Shown: positions 24,602 through 31,722 of the stretch, piece by piece
Layout: every line of letters starts with the position of its first letter
Numbering within the stretch: position 1 is the stretch's first letter
Assembly (NCBI GenBank): GCA_030748895.1
Contig: JASMLC010000001.1
Coordinates: 100,119-164,118, forward strand
Direction: 5' to 3'
DNA length: 64,000 bases
DNA from: Candidatus Poseidoniia archaeon
GTDB taxonomy: Archaea; Thermoplasmatota; Poseidoniia; MGIII; CG-Epi1
Position numbers and translations under genes: made by a program
The notes under the pieces: model-generated
Told to the model about the DNA's origin: nothing
What the model saw: the letters and a program-made list of their open reading frames with translations, nothing else
The model's database searches: none

Positions 24602-25360
24602 TCAGCCGATATAGTTGAAGTCCTGCTTCTCGTCGCCCGGCTCGGATTCCATCTCGCGCAGCTGGGTCGTGATTTCATCGACCTGCTCGGCGCGCTTCTC
24701 GAGTTCGGTCAGGTCAATCTCGATGCCAAGCAGCTTCTGCAGCGTCACCAGCAGCGCCTGCGCCGATTTCGGGTCGACCATGTAGCCGCTGGTCTCGCCC
24801 ATCAGGCAGCCACCCTCGATGCCGCGCAGCTTCCCGAGGCCGAGCAGCAACCCCGAGGCGCCGACGATGCCGGCGCCCGGTTCGCCCTCGATGAACTCGA
24901 CGCCCGCCTTGCGGAGCCGCTTGACCATGTCGGGGCCGGTCGCGGCGCCGAGGACGCGCGGCTCGGGGACCAGTTTGCCCTGCCCGTAGCCGCCGAGGGT
25001 GTAGATGGTCGTGACTCCCATCTCCTTCGCCAGCTCCAGCATCTTCAGCGTCAGTTCGTACTGCCCCGACGCCTCCATGCCCTGGTACTCGCCGGTCAGG
25101 AACAGCAGGTCGCGCGCGCCCTCCTTGCCGCGCCAGTAGAAGAGTTCGTTGTTGACCAGCCGCACCTCGCCGCTCTCCTCGATGAGCACCTGCGGCGGGA
25201 AGTGCGACGAGTAAATCTCGGTGCACTTGGTGGCGCCCAGCTCCTCTATCAGGTGCGCCGTCGCCAGCTTGCCGACGTTCCCGACGCCCGGCAGCCCTTC
25301 CAGCAGCACCGCGTTCTCGAGCTGCACCTCCTCGTTGACGACGATTTCGGTGAAACTCAT
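24602..25360 (-). CDS. PAC2 family protein (proteasome assembly chaperone-like)
   Basis: A 252-residue protein. Start taken at MSFTEIVVNEEVQLENAVLLEGLPGVGNVG, whose GLPGVGNVGKLA is the PAC2 signature; the upstream extension covers nop10 in another frame. Also seen: FLTGEYQGMEASGQYELTLKMLELAKEMGV, YTLGGYGQGK and ASGLLLGLGKLRGIEGGCLMGETSGY, all standard for archaeal PAC2 (COG2047). The C-terminus is a coiled coil. The archaeal family is linked to proteasome function by homology only. The ATG overlaps the nop10 stop (ATGA). Confidence 0.9.
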   Translation of the reverse strand: MSFTEIVVNEEVQLENAVLLEGLPGVGNVGKLATAHLIEELGATKCTEIYSSHFPPQVLIEESGEVRLVNNELFYWRGKEGARDLLFLTGEYQGMEASGQYELTLKMLELAKEMGVTTIYTLGGYGQGKLVPEPRVLGAATGPDMVKRLRKAGVEFIEGEPGAGIVGASGLLLGLGKLRGIEGGCLMGETSGYMVDPKSAQALLVTLQKLLGIEIDLTELEKRAEQVDEITTQLREMESEPGDEKQDFNYIG

Positions 25361-25512
25361 TTCTGCGCCAGCATCCTGCGGTACTTGCCGTAGCGGTCCT
25401 CGGGCGAGTAGCGCGGCGGCAGCGGACTCGCGGTCGCCGAACCGCACTCCGGGCACTCCTTCGCGAGCGTGTAGCGCGCGCATTCGCCGCAGCGGAACAT
25501 CAGCGTGCGCAT
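25357..25512 (-). CDS. nop10: H/ACA ribonucleoprotein protein Nop10
   Basis: A 51-residue protein that is easily missed. It reads MRTLMFRCGECARYTL, then KECPECGS, then PPRYSPEDRYGKYRRML. The two CxxC pairs form the zinc ribbon, and PPRYSPEDxYGKYRR is the signature of Nop10, which helps the H/ACA enzyme guide pseudouridylation of rRNA. It sits between aIF2alpha and PAC2, the conserved archaeal order, overlapping both neighbours by a few bases (TGATG with aIF2alpha, ATGA with PAC2). Confidence 0.96.
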   Translation of the reverse strand: MRTLMFRCGECARYTLAKECPECGSATASPLPPRYSPEDRYGKYRRMLAQK

Positions 25513-26285
25513 CAGAGCCTCTCGAAACTCGCTTCGCCGCCGCTCGGCTTGAAGCCCTTGAGCACCGCGTCCGTGGCTGCCTTCAATTCGCGCTCCGCCT
25601 GCTTGAAGTCAGGCGCGCGAACGCGGATGCGGTAGTCGGGCGCACCATCGCTGCTGATTTCGAGCGTCGTCTCTTCTTCCTGCGCGGCGGGCGCGGTCAG
25701 CGCCTTCCGCAGGTGCTCGACCCCGTCAGGCGCCCAGCTGGAGAGCGTCAGACGCCCCTCAATGGTGACGAAGGGGGGCGTGATGTTCGCCGCCGCGGTC
25801 GCCAGGAATGGCTTGACCCACTTGCCCTTGTATGCCTTCGTGAAGTCATCCTGCTCCATCACGGCCGCCTCGAAGGCGCCGTAGAGCGTTCCGTAATTCT
25901 CGCGGAAGGAGGCCGAAACTTCCTCCAGCAGTGCCGCCGGCTCGAGCTTGGCCTCGCCCGCTACCAGCTCAATCAGCTTGGTCGCACGCTGCTCGTTCTT
26001 CCACTCGCGGATGCGCGCCTGCTTGCGGTGGCCCGAGACCTGCCGCACCGACATGTCGACGATGTGGCGCTTGCGCTTGACGCGGGTGACCTTGGCGACC
26101 ACCATCTGCCCTTCACGAATGAAATCGCGGATGTACTTGACCCAGCCCGAAGCGACTTCTGAAATGTGGACGAAGCCTTTCTGGCCCGGATATTCGAGCA
26201 GGTCGACGTTGGCGCCTTGGTGCCTTACCTCGGAAACCCGGCCGATTACGAATTCACCTTCTTCTGGAAGCTCTGCCGGACTCAC
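25512..26285 (-). CDS. eif2a: Translation initiation factor aIF2 alpha subunit
   Basis: A 257-residue subunit of the heterotrimer that brings initiator tRNA to the ribosome. The N-terminal S1 domain reads GEFVIGRVSEVRHQGANVDLLEYPGQKGFVHISEVASGWVKYIRDFIREGQMVVAKVTRVKRKRHIVDMSVRQV. A helical middle and a C-terminal alpha-beta domain (TIEGRLTLSSWAPDGVEHLRKAL) follow at standard length. Overlaps the S27e stop by 4 bp and the nop10 start by 1 bp, forming the L44e-S27e-aIF2alpha-Nop10-PAC2 run. Confidence 0.97.
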   Translation of the reverse strand: MSPAELPEEGEFVIGRVSEVRHQGANVDLLEYPGQKGFVHISEVASGWVKYIRDFIREGQMVVAKVTRVKRKRHIVDMSVRQVSGHRKQARIREWKNEQRATKLIELVAGEAKLEPAALLEEVSASFRENYGTLYGAFEAAVMEQDDFTKAYKGKWVKPFLATAAANITPPFVTIEGRLTLSSWAPDGVEHLRKALTAPAAQEEETTLEISSDGAPDYRIRVRAPDFKQAERELKAATDAVLKGFKPSGGEASFERL

Positions 26286-26452
26286 TCCAGTTCCTCCACC
26301 ACCTTCGCGATGATCCGGGCGCGGCCGCCAGCAGATGTGGCGAGGGTTGAGCCGCAGAGTTCGCAGTTCACGGTCGTGGCGCTGTTGCTAAAGAGTACCG
26401 ACTCGTTCTCGCAACTGGGGCAGTTCACTTTCAGGAATTTACTGTTAACCAT
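26282..26452 (-). CDS. rps27e: Ribosomal protein eS27
   Basis: A 56-residue zinc-ribbon ribosomal protein starting MVNSKFLKVNCPSCENESVLFSNSATTVNCELCGSTLA. Four Cys in CPSC and CELC bind zinc. The open frame runs far upstream, but the family start and position immediately after L44e (2-bp gap) fix this ATG. It overlaps the aIF2alpha gene by 4 bp. Confidence 0.96.
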   Translation of the reverse strand: MVNSKFLKVNCPSCENESVLFSNSATTVNCELCGSTLATSAGGRARIIAKVVEELE

Positions 26453-26454
26453 GT

Positions 26455-26733
26455 TTACTCCATCAACTCGAATTTCTTTGCACGTATATTTGGCCTGTGC
26501 CACGCCTTGTTGCAGCTGGAACAGCGGTAGCGCAGGTAGATGCGTTTGGTCGGTTTCTCCCGCCCTTCGGGCTTGGGACGCGGGAAACCACCGTAGCCGG
26601 CGGTGACGCGGCGGAAAAGTCGCTGTCCGCGCGCACGCTCGGAAGCGCGCTTCTTCTTGACCTGCTCCACTTCGTGCTGGTTGTGCGCCTTGCACGCGGG
26701 GCAGTAAGTGCTTATTCGACGGGGGAGCTTCAT
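26455..26733 (-). CDS. rpl44e: Ribosomal protein eL42 (L44e)
   Basis: A 92-residue E-site protein of the 50S subunit. The zinc Cys pairs are CPAC (residues 11-14) and CSSC (near 71). The region QRLFRRVTAGYGGFPRPKPEGREKPTKR is the universally conserved GGxxKP-type loop near tRNA. First gene of the conserved minus-strand run. A minus-strand TATA-like TTTTATAAAAG around 26758-26768 lies upstream and would serve the whole operon. Confidence 0.97.
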   Translation of the reverse strand: MKLPRRISTYCPACKAHNQHEVEQVKKKRASERARGQRLFRRVTAGYGGFPRPKPEGREKPTKRIYLRYRCSSCNKAWHRPNIRAKKFELME

Positions 26734-26774
26734 ATCAGGGGACCGGCCGAGCCAGCCGCTTTTATAAAACTAAT

Positions 26775-27941
26775 CTAAGCCGACGCCAGTTCGCGGTGGC
26801 GCATTCCGAACAGCGCCTGCACCGCCGCCAGCGGCAGCCGCAGCCAGAAGTCGCGCATCGCTTTTCCTTCGTATTCGCCGCGCGTCATCGTCGCCAGCAG
26901 CCCGAAAACCGCCGGCGTCCCGCCGAGCGCGAAGCCGAGGCGCATGAAGAAGGGGCGATAGATGCGGTGCTTGCTCCTCGCGGCGCGGTACATCTCGCGC
27001 GCGTAGTGCTCGCGCCAGTACTCTTCAAAGTGGGTCGGGTCGCCCTCGGCGACCGCGCGCGCCGCGAGCCTCCCGCCGAGCGCGGCGTGGTTCAGCCCTT
27101 CGCCGTGGATAGGGTTGACATGCCCCGCCGCGTCACCGACCAGCACCCATCCGTCGCCCGAGACCGGCTGGTCAAACAGCGCCGGGTCGTTGTAGGAGGG
27201 AATGGCGGAGCCGAAGCGGGTGCATTCGACCTCTTCGCCGCTCGCGAGCCGGTACCTGCCGGGGGCGGTGAACTCACCCGGCCAGCGGTCGTGTAGCAGC
27301 TTCTCGAGCGCCTCCTTCATGCCGGGCGTCCCGGCGTTGTAGCAGTAGCCGATATTGTAGTGGTCCGCCTTCGGGAAAACCCAGAGATAGCCCTCGCCCG
27401 GAAGCGCGCCGAGGATGAACTCGACCTCGTTCTCGACCGGCTTCAGCCCAAGGTAGTAGCCGGAGGCGGCGAAGAGGTGTTCGCGCGGAATCGCTCCCAC
27501 GAAGTGGCGGCGCGTGAAACCGTTGACCCCGTCGGCGCCGATGATGTAGCGTGCGCGGTGCGTGCCGTTGATAACCCACGCGTTGCCGTCGCGCTCGAGC
27601 TGCTTTACGCGCTCCGCGACATGCGTTGCGCCCGCCTCGGCAGCACGCTTGAACAGGTAGTGGTCCCAGTTATCGCGTCGAATGAGCTTGCCCTTCGCCA
27701 CCGGCACCTTCAGCTTGGTGCTGCCGTGAGTGAAGCTGATGGAACTCATGTGGCACTCGATAGCCTCATCGGGGGCGTCCATCCACTCGATGCCCTTGAC
27801 CGGCAGCCCGCCACCACACGCCTTGCGCCGTGGGTGGGCGTGGTCGAAGAGCAGCGTATCGAGGCCGCGCTCGGCCGCTTCGCGTGCCGCCGAGGAGCCG
27901 GCCGGCCCGCCGCCAATGACTGCTACGTCGGCAATCGCCAC
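26775..27941 (-). CDS. Geranylgeranyl reductase family flavoprotein
   Basis: A 388-residue FAD enzyme of the GGR/ChlP superfamily, which saturates geranylgeranyl chains of archaeal lipids. Start chosen at the GTG giving (M)AIADVAVIGGGPAGSSAAREAA; a TATA-like GATTTTATCAGG sits 20-30 bp upstream, so the mRNA may be leaderless. The longer frame would include that promoter. Motifs: GGGPAG Rossmann, RKACGGGLPVKG, GADGVNGFTRR and GDAAGHVNPIHGEGL near the FAD. The CGGG form suggests the chlorophyll/menaquinone-like branch. The window also holds a more canonical archaeal GGR at 55695-56879. Confidence 0.88.
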   Translation of the reverse strand: MAIADVAVIGGGPAGSSAAREAAERGLDTLLFDHAHPRRKACGGGLPVKGIEWMDAPDEAIECHMSSISFTHGSTKLKVPVAKGKLIRRDNWDHYLFKRAAEAGATHVAERVKQLERDGNAWVINGTHRARYIIGADGVNGFTRRHFVGAIPREHLFAASGYYLGLKPVENEVEFILGALPGEGYLWVFPKADHYNIGYCYNAGTPGMKEALEKLLHDRWPGEFTAPGRYRLASGEEVECTRFGSAIPSYNDPALFDQPVSGDGWVLVGDAAGHVNPIHGEGLNHAALGGRLAARAVAEGDPTHFEEYWREHYAREMYRAARSKHRIYRPFFMRLGFALGGTPAVFGLLATMTRGEYEGKAMRDFWLRLPLAAVQALFGMRHRELASA

Positions 27942-27970
27942 GGTCGGCCGACTTGCGCCGCCTGATAAAA

Positions 27971-28258
27971 TCAGCGGCGGTACTTGAGGTGGCAGGAAAT
28001 CGAGCGCGAAACCATCTGGCATCCCTGCAGCACCAGGTCCCGCTCGCCCTTGCGGCTGACGACGTAAATCACGCGCGGCTCGCCTTCGCCCAGCAGCCGC
28101 GTCAGCTCGGGGTCGGGGTTCTGCAGATCGAGCTTCATCGTCCCGTCGGGCTGCACTTCCAGCACCTGGAAGTCGAAACCACGCCCGTCGATGAAGATTC
28201 GGTGGGTCTCGCCGGTGAAAGTGCGCGTCTCGTCAGGCAGGGGCTCGAGGTGTTTCAC
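27971..28258 (-). CDS. Small protein of unknown function
   Basis: About 95 residues, starting at one of two adjacent GTG codons (28261 or 28258; VKHLEPLPDETRTFTGETHRIFID). The composition is well folded: FDFQVLEVQPDGTMKLDLQNPDPELTRLLGEGEPRVIYVVSRKGERDLVLQGCQMVS suggests a small beta-rich domain. A TATA-like CCTTTAAGCTT at 28281-28291, about 25 bp upstream, supports a leaderless transcript. It lies between tsr3 and GGR on the same strand. No family recognised. Confidence 0.6.
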   Translation of the reverse strand: MKHLEPLPDETRTFTGETHRIFIDGRGFDFQVLEVQPDGTMKLDLQNPDPELTRLLGEGEPRVIYVVSRKGERDLVLQGCQMVSRSISCHLKYRR

Positions 28259-28284
28259 CACGTCCCGCTCCAGAGGCGCGAAGC

Positions 28285-28743
28285 TTAAAGGGCTTCTTCG
28301 GGAAAATTGAGCGCCATGAAGGCGGGCCCCCACTTGAACGCGCCCATCAGCTGCGCCGCGTGCGCCCGCTCGCCGAGGATGGCCAGCGCCCCCGCCAGCG
28401 CTTCCGCGGTCGTCAGCTTGCCCAGCTTGCTCGCATTCACGGGGTTGGTCGGCACCAGCCCCGGCAGGCTGCGCGGCTCGAGCCCGTGCAGTCGCAGCCG
28501 CGCAAAGGTTTCCGAGGCGCGGTTCCAGGAGCAGTCGACCCCGATCAGGCCGCCAACCTGCGCCAGCTCGAGGTCGGCCAGCGACAGCTCGCGCTCCGCG
28601 AACGGGTCCAGCGCAATGCCCATCGGCGGCAGCCGCGTCGGCGCCGGGTAGCTGCGCGCCAGCTCCATGCGGGCGAGCCGTCGCGCGGTGCACTTGCGCG
28701 GGTCGTCCTGCCCCAGCTCGAGCACGCGCAGCTCAATCGACAT
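28285..28743 (-). CDS. tsr3: Tsr3-type 16S rRNA aminocarboxypropyltransferase (DUF367)
   Basis: A 152-residue SPOUT-like enzyme that transfers the aminocarboxypropyl group of SAM to a hypermodified base in small-subunit rRNA. Key motifs: DPRKCTARRLAR near the N-terminus, GVDCSWNRASETF, LPGLVPTNPVNASKLGKLTTAEALAGAL, and FKWGPAFMALN. It is slightly shorter than most archaeal homologs. The start overlaps the end of nadC by 11 bp in the same direction. Confidence 0.92.
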   Translation of the reverse strand: MSIELRVLELGQDDPRKCTARRLARMELARSYPAPTRLPPMGIALDPFAERELSLADLELAQVGGLIGVDCSWNRASETFARLRLHGLEPRSLPGLVPTNPVNASKLGKLTTAEALAGALAILGERAHAAQLMGAFKWGPAFMALNFPEEAL

Positions 28744-29545
28744 GCAACCCGAAGTCGACCGGTGGGGCGCCGAGCGTCAGCACCCCCAGCGAGAGGCAGT
28801 CGCCGTGAGGGGCGTAGTCGGCGACGTTCTCCAGCGTCAGCCCGCCCGAAAGCTCAATCGCGACCTCGAAGGGCCGCAGCTGCGATGCAGCTGCGGCCGC
28901 CTCCCCGACGGAGAAGTTGTCGAGCAGCACTCGGTCGGCGCCCGCCTCCGCCGCCTCCAGCGCCTGCGCGACGGTGTCGGCCTCGACTACCAGTTCCAGC
29001 CCCGGCTGCGCCTCACGCGCGCGTCGCACCGCCTCGGTAATGCTGGCGCAAAGCCGCAGGTGGTTGTCCTTGACCAGCAGAGCATCGTCGAGCCGCATCC
29101 GGTGCGTCCCACCGCCGCCGTCGACGACCGCCTGTTTCTCGAGCACGCGCAAGCCGGGAATGGTTTTGCGCGTCGCCAGCACTTCCACGGCGGGATTGGC
29201 GGCCTTCGCGCGCGCGATGACCGCAGCGGTGAGCGTGGCGATGCCCGAGAGGTGCGCCAGCAGGTTCAGCGCCAGCCGCTCGCGCGCCAGGATTTCGCGC
29301 GCCGGCCCCGCCAGCCGCGCCACTTCGACGTCCGCCGGCAGCGTGTCGCCGTCGGAGAACGCCATGTCGCAGCGCACGCCGCCCTGCGCGAAGAGCAGCT
29401 CAGCGGCGGCAGCGCCGGAGAGCGTGCCGGGGCCGCCGCGGATGGCCGCCGTGCAGTCGTGCTCGTCGACGACCGCCTGCGAAGTCACGTCGCCCGCGCC
29501 GAGGTCTTCGGCGAGCCACTGCTCCAGCGCCGCTGCCAGTTCCAT
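28733..29545 (-). CDS. nadC: Nicotinate-nucleotide pyrophosphorylase (quinolinate phosphoribosyltransferase)
   Basis: A 270-residue enzyme that makes nicotinate mononucleotide from quinolinate and PRPP in de novo NAD synthesis. Seen: EDLGAGDVTSQAV, RERLALNLLAHLSGIAT, TRKTIPGLRVLEKQAVVDGGGGTHRMRLDDALLVKDNH and a C-terminal ELSGGLTLENVADYA. These are the complete active-site motifs. No nadA or nadB is in the window. It overlaps tsr3 by 11 bp. Confidence 0.95.
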   Translation of the reverse strand: MELAAALEQWLAEDLGAGDVTSQAVVDEHDCTAAIRGGPGTLSGAAAAELLFAQGGVRCDMAFSDGDTLPADVEVARLAGPAREILARERLALNLLAHLSGIATLTAAVIARAKAANPAVEVLATRKTIPGLRVLEKQAVVDGGGGTHRMRLDDALLVKDNHLRLCASITEAVRRAREAQPGLELVVEADTVAQALEAAEAGADRVLLDNFSVGEAAAAASQLRPFEVAIELSGGLTLENVADYAPHGDCLSLGVLTLGAPPVDFGLHVD

Positions 29546-29597
29546 TACCGCGCGAGGCTACAGCCGGTTATGAAGGCTTCAGCCGTTGAGCGGCGGC

Positions 29598-29657
29598 TTA
29601 TACCGGCCCCGGCTCGCCACGCAAGCGCTGCGAGAGCCACCAGGTGCAACCGCTGGC
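29598..29657 (-). pseudogene. C-terminal remnant of a paralogous MFS gene
   Basis: Twenty codons reading (A)SGCTWWLSQRLRGEPGPV and a stop, almost identical to the last residues of the MFS protein at 29697-31700 (AIGCTWWLSQKLRGEPGTAS, stop). The two DNA segments are 102 bp apart and their differences fall mostly at third codon positions, so the fragment once coded. No upstream portion of a second gene remains, which makes this a truncated tandem copy in the 150-bp gap after the intact gene. Confidence 0.75.
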
Positions 29658-29696
29658 CGAGCCCTGCGAGGCCAGAAAGGTTGCGCTGGCGACGGC

Positions 29697-31700
29697 TTAT
29701 GACGCCGTCCCTGGTTCACCACGCAGCTTCTGGGAGAGCCACCAGGTGCAGCCGATGGCGGCTATCCAGAGCAGGATGTTGGCGCGGTAGGTCCAGTGGT
29801 AGGCGTCGAGGTCAGCCATGCCGCTGTCGAGGAACCAGCCCATCATCAGGTAGCCGAGCGCGATGCCGAGCGCCTGCCCGACGAGCGCGGTCGCGCCCGC
29901 CATCCCGAGGCCGCGGTTGCGCTCGCGCGCAGTGGTGAAGCGCGCCAGCAGCGCGTCGTCCGACACGAGCAGCATCGGGTAGATGGGAATCACGAAGATG
30001 ATAATTGCGAGCGTCAGTGGCAGTCCCAGCGCGAAGAGGCTCCAGAGCCCGCCGTACGCGAGCGCCGACCAGAGCAGCACTCGCTCGGCGCCCATGCGGT
30101 CGCAGACCCTGCCGATGACTGCGTAGAGTATCAGCACCATCAGCACCGCCCACGCCTCGAGCAGCGCTGAGAAGTCGACGGCGCCGCCGCGCACCTCGAA
30201 GTAGCGCAGCGTCGTCAGCACGACTGCGCCGCGCGGCATCGCCACCAGCAGCACCCCCAGCAGGATGAGCGGCGGCCAGCGGCTCTCGAAGGTGAAGAGG
30301 GCGCGCAGCCCCGCCAGCCGCGCAGCGATTCCCGACGGTGCAGCGCCCGCCGCGGCGGGCGCTGCGCCCCGCACCGCCCACGCCGGCCGCGCGAACTCGT
30401 CGCCGCGCAGCGCCAGCACCAGCCATGCCGCGACCAGCAGCAGCGGCACGACCAGCGCCGCCAGCCCCAGCATCGCGTCGGACGCACCGCGCGCGTCGAG
30501 CAGCCGGTCGTAGACCTGCCCGGCGGCGAGCGCGACCAGCGCCGAGACCAGGCTCGCGACGGCGTAGAGCAGCCCGATCGCCTCGCCCTTGCGGTCGGGA
30601 TACCACTCGGTCACGGCGGCGAACGCCAGCCGCGCCGACGAGAGCAGCGCCACTTGCAGCATCGACGCCGCCATGAACGCTTCCAGCGAGAGCCACGGGA
30701 AGAGCAGCGCCAGCAGCGCAGCGCCGCCCAGCGCCCCCAGCATCATCCAGCGCCGCTGCCCCCAGCGGTCGGCCGCAGCGCCCCACAGCGACCCGCAGCC
30801 GCCGACGGTCAGCGCCAGCAGGCCGGTGTGCAGCAGGACGAGGTCCTCGCGCGCGCCCAGTTGCCGCGAGTGGAACGAGTACATCACCAGCGCGGTGTTA
30901 ACGCCCATCACCAGCAGCGCCCCCGCCAGCAGCAGCCGCGGCAGGTCGCCCGGCGCCGACGGCCCCGCGACCGCCGCCAGCGCGCGGTAGCGGCCGCGCA
31001 GCCACCAGCCGATGCCGCCCATCAGCGGCAGCGTCAGCAGGTAGAGCGCCCCGAGCAGGTCGGCGGAGATTATGTTCGGCTCATCGGGGGGTTCGGTCGG
31101 GGGCGGAGTCGGTGCAAAGGGCAGGTAATCTGCAACATAGAAAGTCACGCCAGTCTCGTTCGCTCCATCGTGGAGTGTCTCACTGGTTGTATCAGAAGGC
31201 CGCGTCCAGGAGAATTCGAGCTGGATTGTGGTATTGTATCGGATGATTCCCTCATCCAGATTGATTGTCAGGTCTGCCTCATAGACACCATTCCCGCCAG
31301 CTGTCAGCTCTGCTTCGGAAACTATGGTGCCATTAACGTAAAGGCGAACATCGACACTGTTGCAGGGGGAAAATATACAGTTCCGTTCCAGATGCAGGCG
31401 GACATGTACAATGTCTTCTTCTAGTTGGACATCGCCGGAGAGCGGTTCACTCTCATACACCAGGTCAGTCGAGCCTTCATCCCAGTTGCCGCTTCCGCCG
31501 ACCGCCTTGCTCTCATTCGCCGAGAGGCCACCGCTCCCGTTCTGCATCGTGTCATATGCCCACAACCCACCATGCTCGGGAGTGGGGTCGTCGTCTTCGC
31601 CTGCGCTAGCAACAGGCAGGACTGCAACGAGCAGCAGCGCGACTAACAACGCGGGCCGCGCTGCCTGCAGCGGTAGTACTACGGCGTGTCCTGTTCGCAC
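29697..31700 (-). CDS. MFS transporter with N-terminal secreted domain
   Basis: A 667-residue fusion. A signal-like segment (about 12-33, ALLVALLLVAVLPVASAG) precedes an external domain of about 180 residues. This domain is Asn/Thr-rich with strands (VHVRLHLERNCIFSPCNSVDVRLYVNG, two Cys possibly disulfide-linked) and ends in a Pro/Thr linker (FAPTPPPTEPPDEPN). About twelve transmembrane helices follow, with MFS signatures AADRWGQRRWMMLGALGGAAL and GRVCDRMGAERVLLW after helices 2 and 8. The external-domain DNA (31100-31560) is less GC-rich than the permease part, suggesting recent fusion. Third in an operon after two secreted proteins (22-bp gap). Substrate unknown. Confidence 0.85.
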   Translation of the reverse strand: MRTGHAVVLPLQAARPALLVALLLVAVLPVASAGEDDDPTPEHGGLWAYDTMQNGSGGLSANESKAVGGSGNWDEGSTDLVYESEPLSGDVQLEEDIVHVRLHLERNCIFSPCNSVDVRLYVNGTIVSEAELTAGGNGVYEADLTINLDEGIIRYNTTIQLEFSWTRPSDTTSETLHDGANETGVTFYVADYLPFAPTPPPTEPPDEPNIISADLLGALYLLTLPLMGGIGWWLRGRYRALAAVAGPSAPGDLPRLLLAGALLVMGVNTALVMYSFHSRQLGAREDLVLLHTGLLALTVGGCGSLWGAAADRWGQRRWMMLGALGGAALLALLFPWLSLEAFMAASMLQVALLSSARLAFAAVTEWYPDRKGEAIGLLYAVASLVSALVALAAGQVYDRLLDARGASDAMLGLAALVVPLLLVAAWLVLALRGDEFARPAWAVRGAAPAAAGAAPSGIAARLAGLRALFTFESRWPPLILLGVLLVAMPRGAVVLTTLRYFEVRGGAVDFSALLEAWAVLMVLILYAVIGRVCDRMGAERVLLWSALAYGGLWSLFALGLPLTLAIIIFVIPIYPMLLVSDDALLARFTTARERNRGLGMAGATALVGQALGIALGYLMMGWFLDSGMADLDAYHWTYRANILLWIAAIGCTWWLSQKLRGEPGTAS

Positions 31701-31722
31701 GTGCCGGTAGCAGCAGGGCGCT

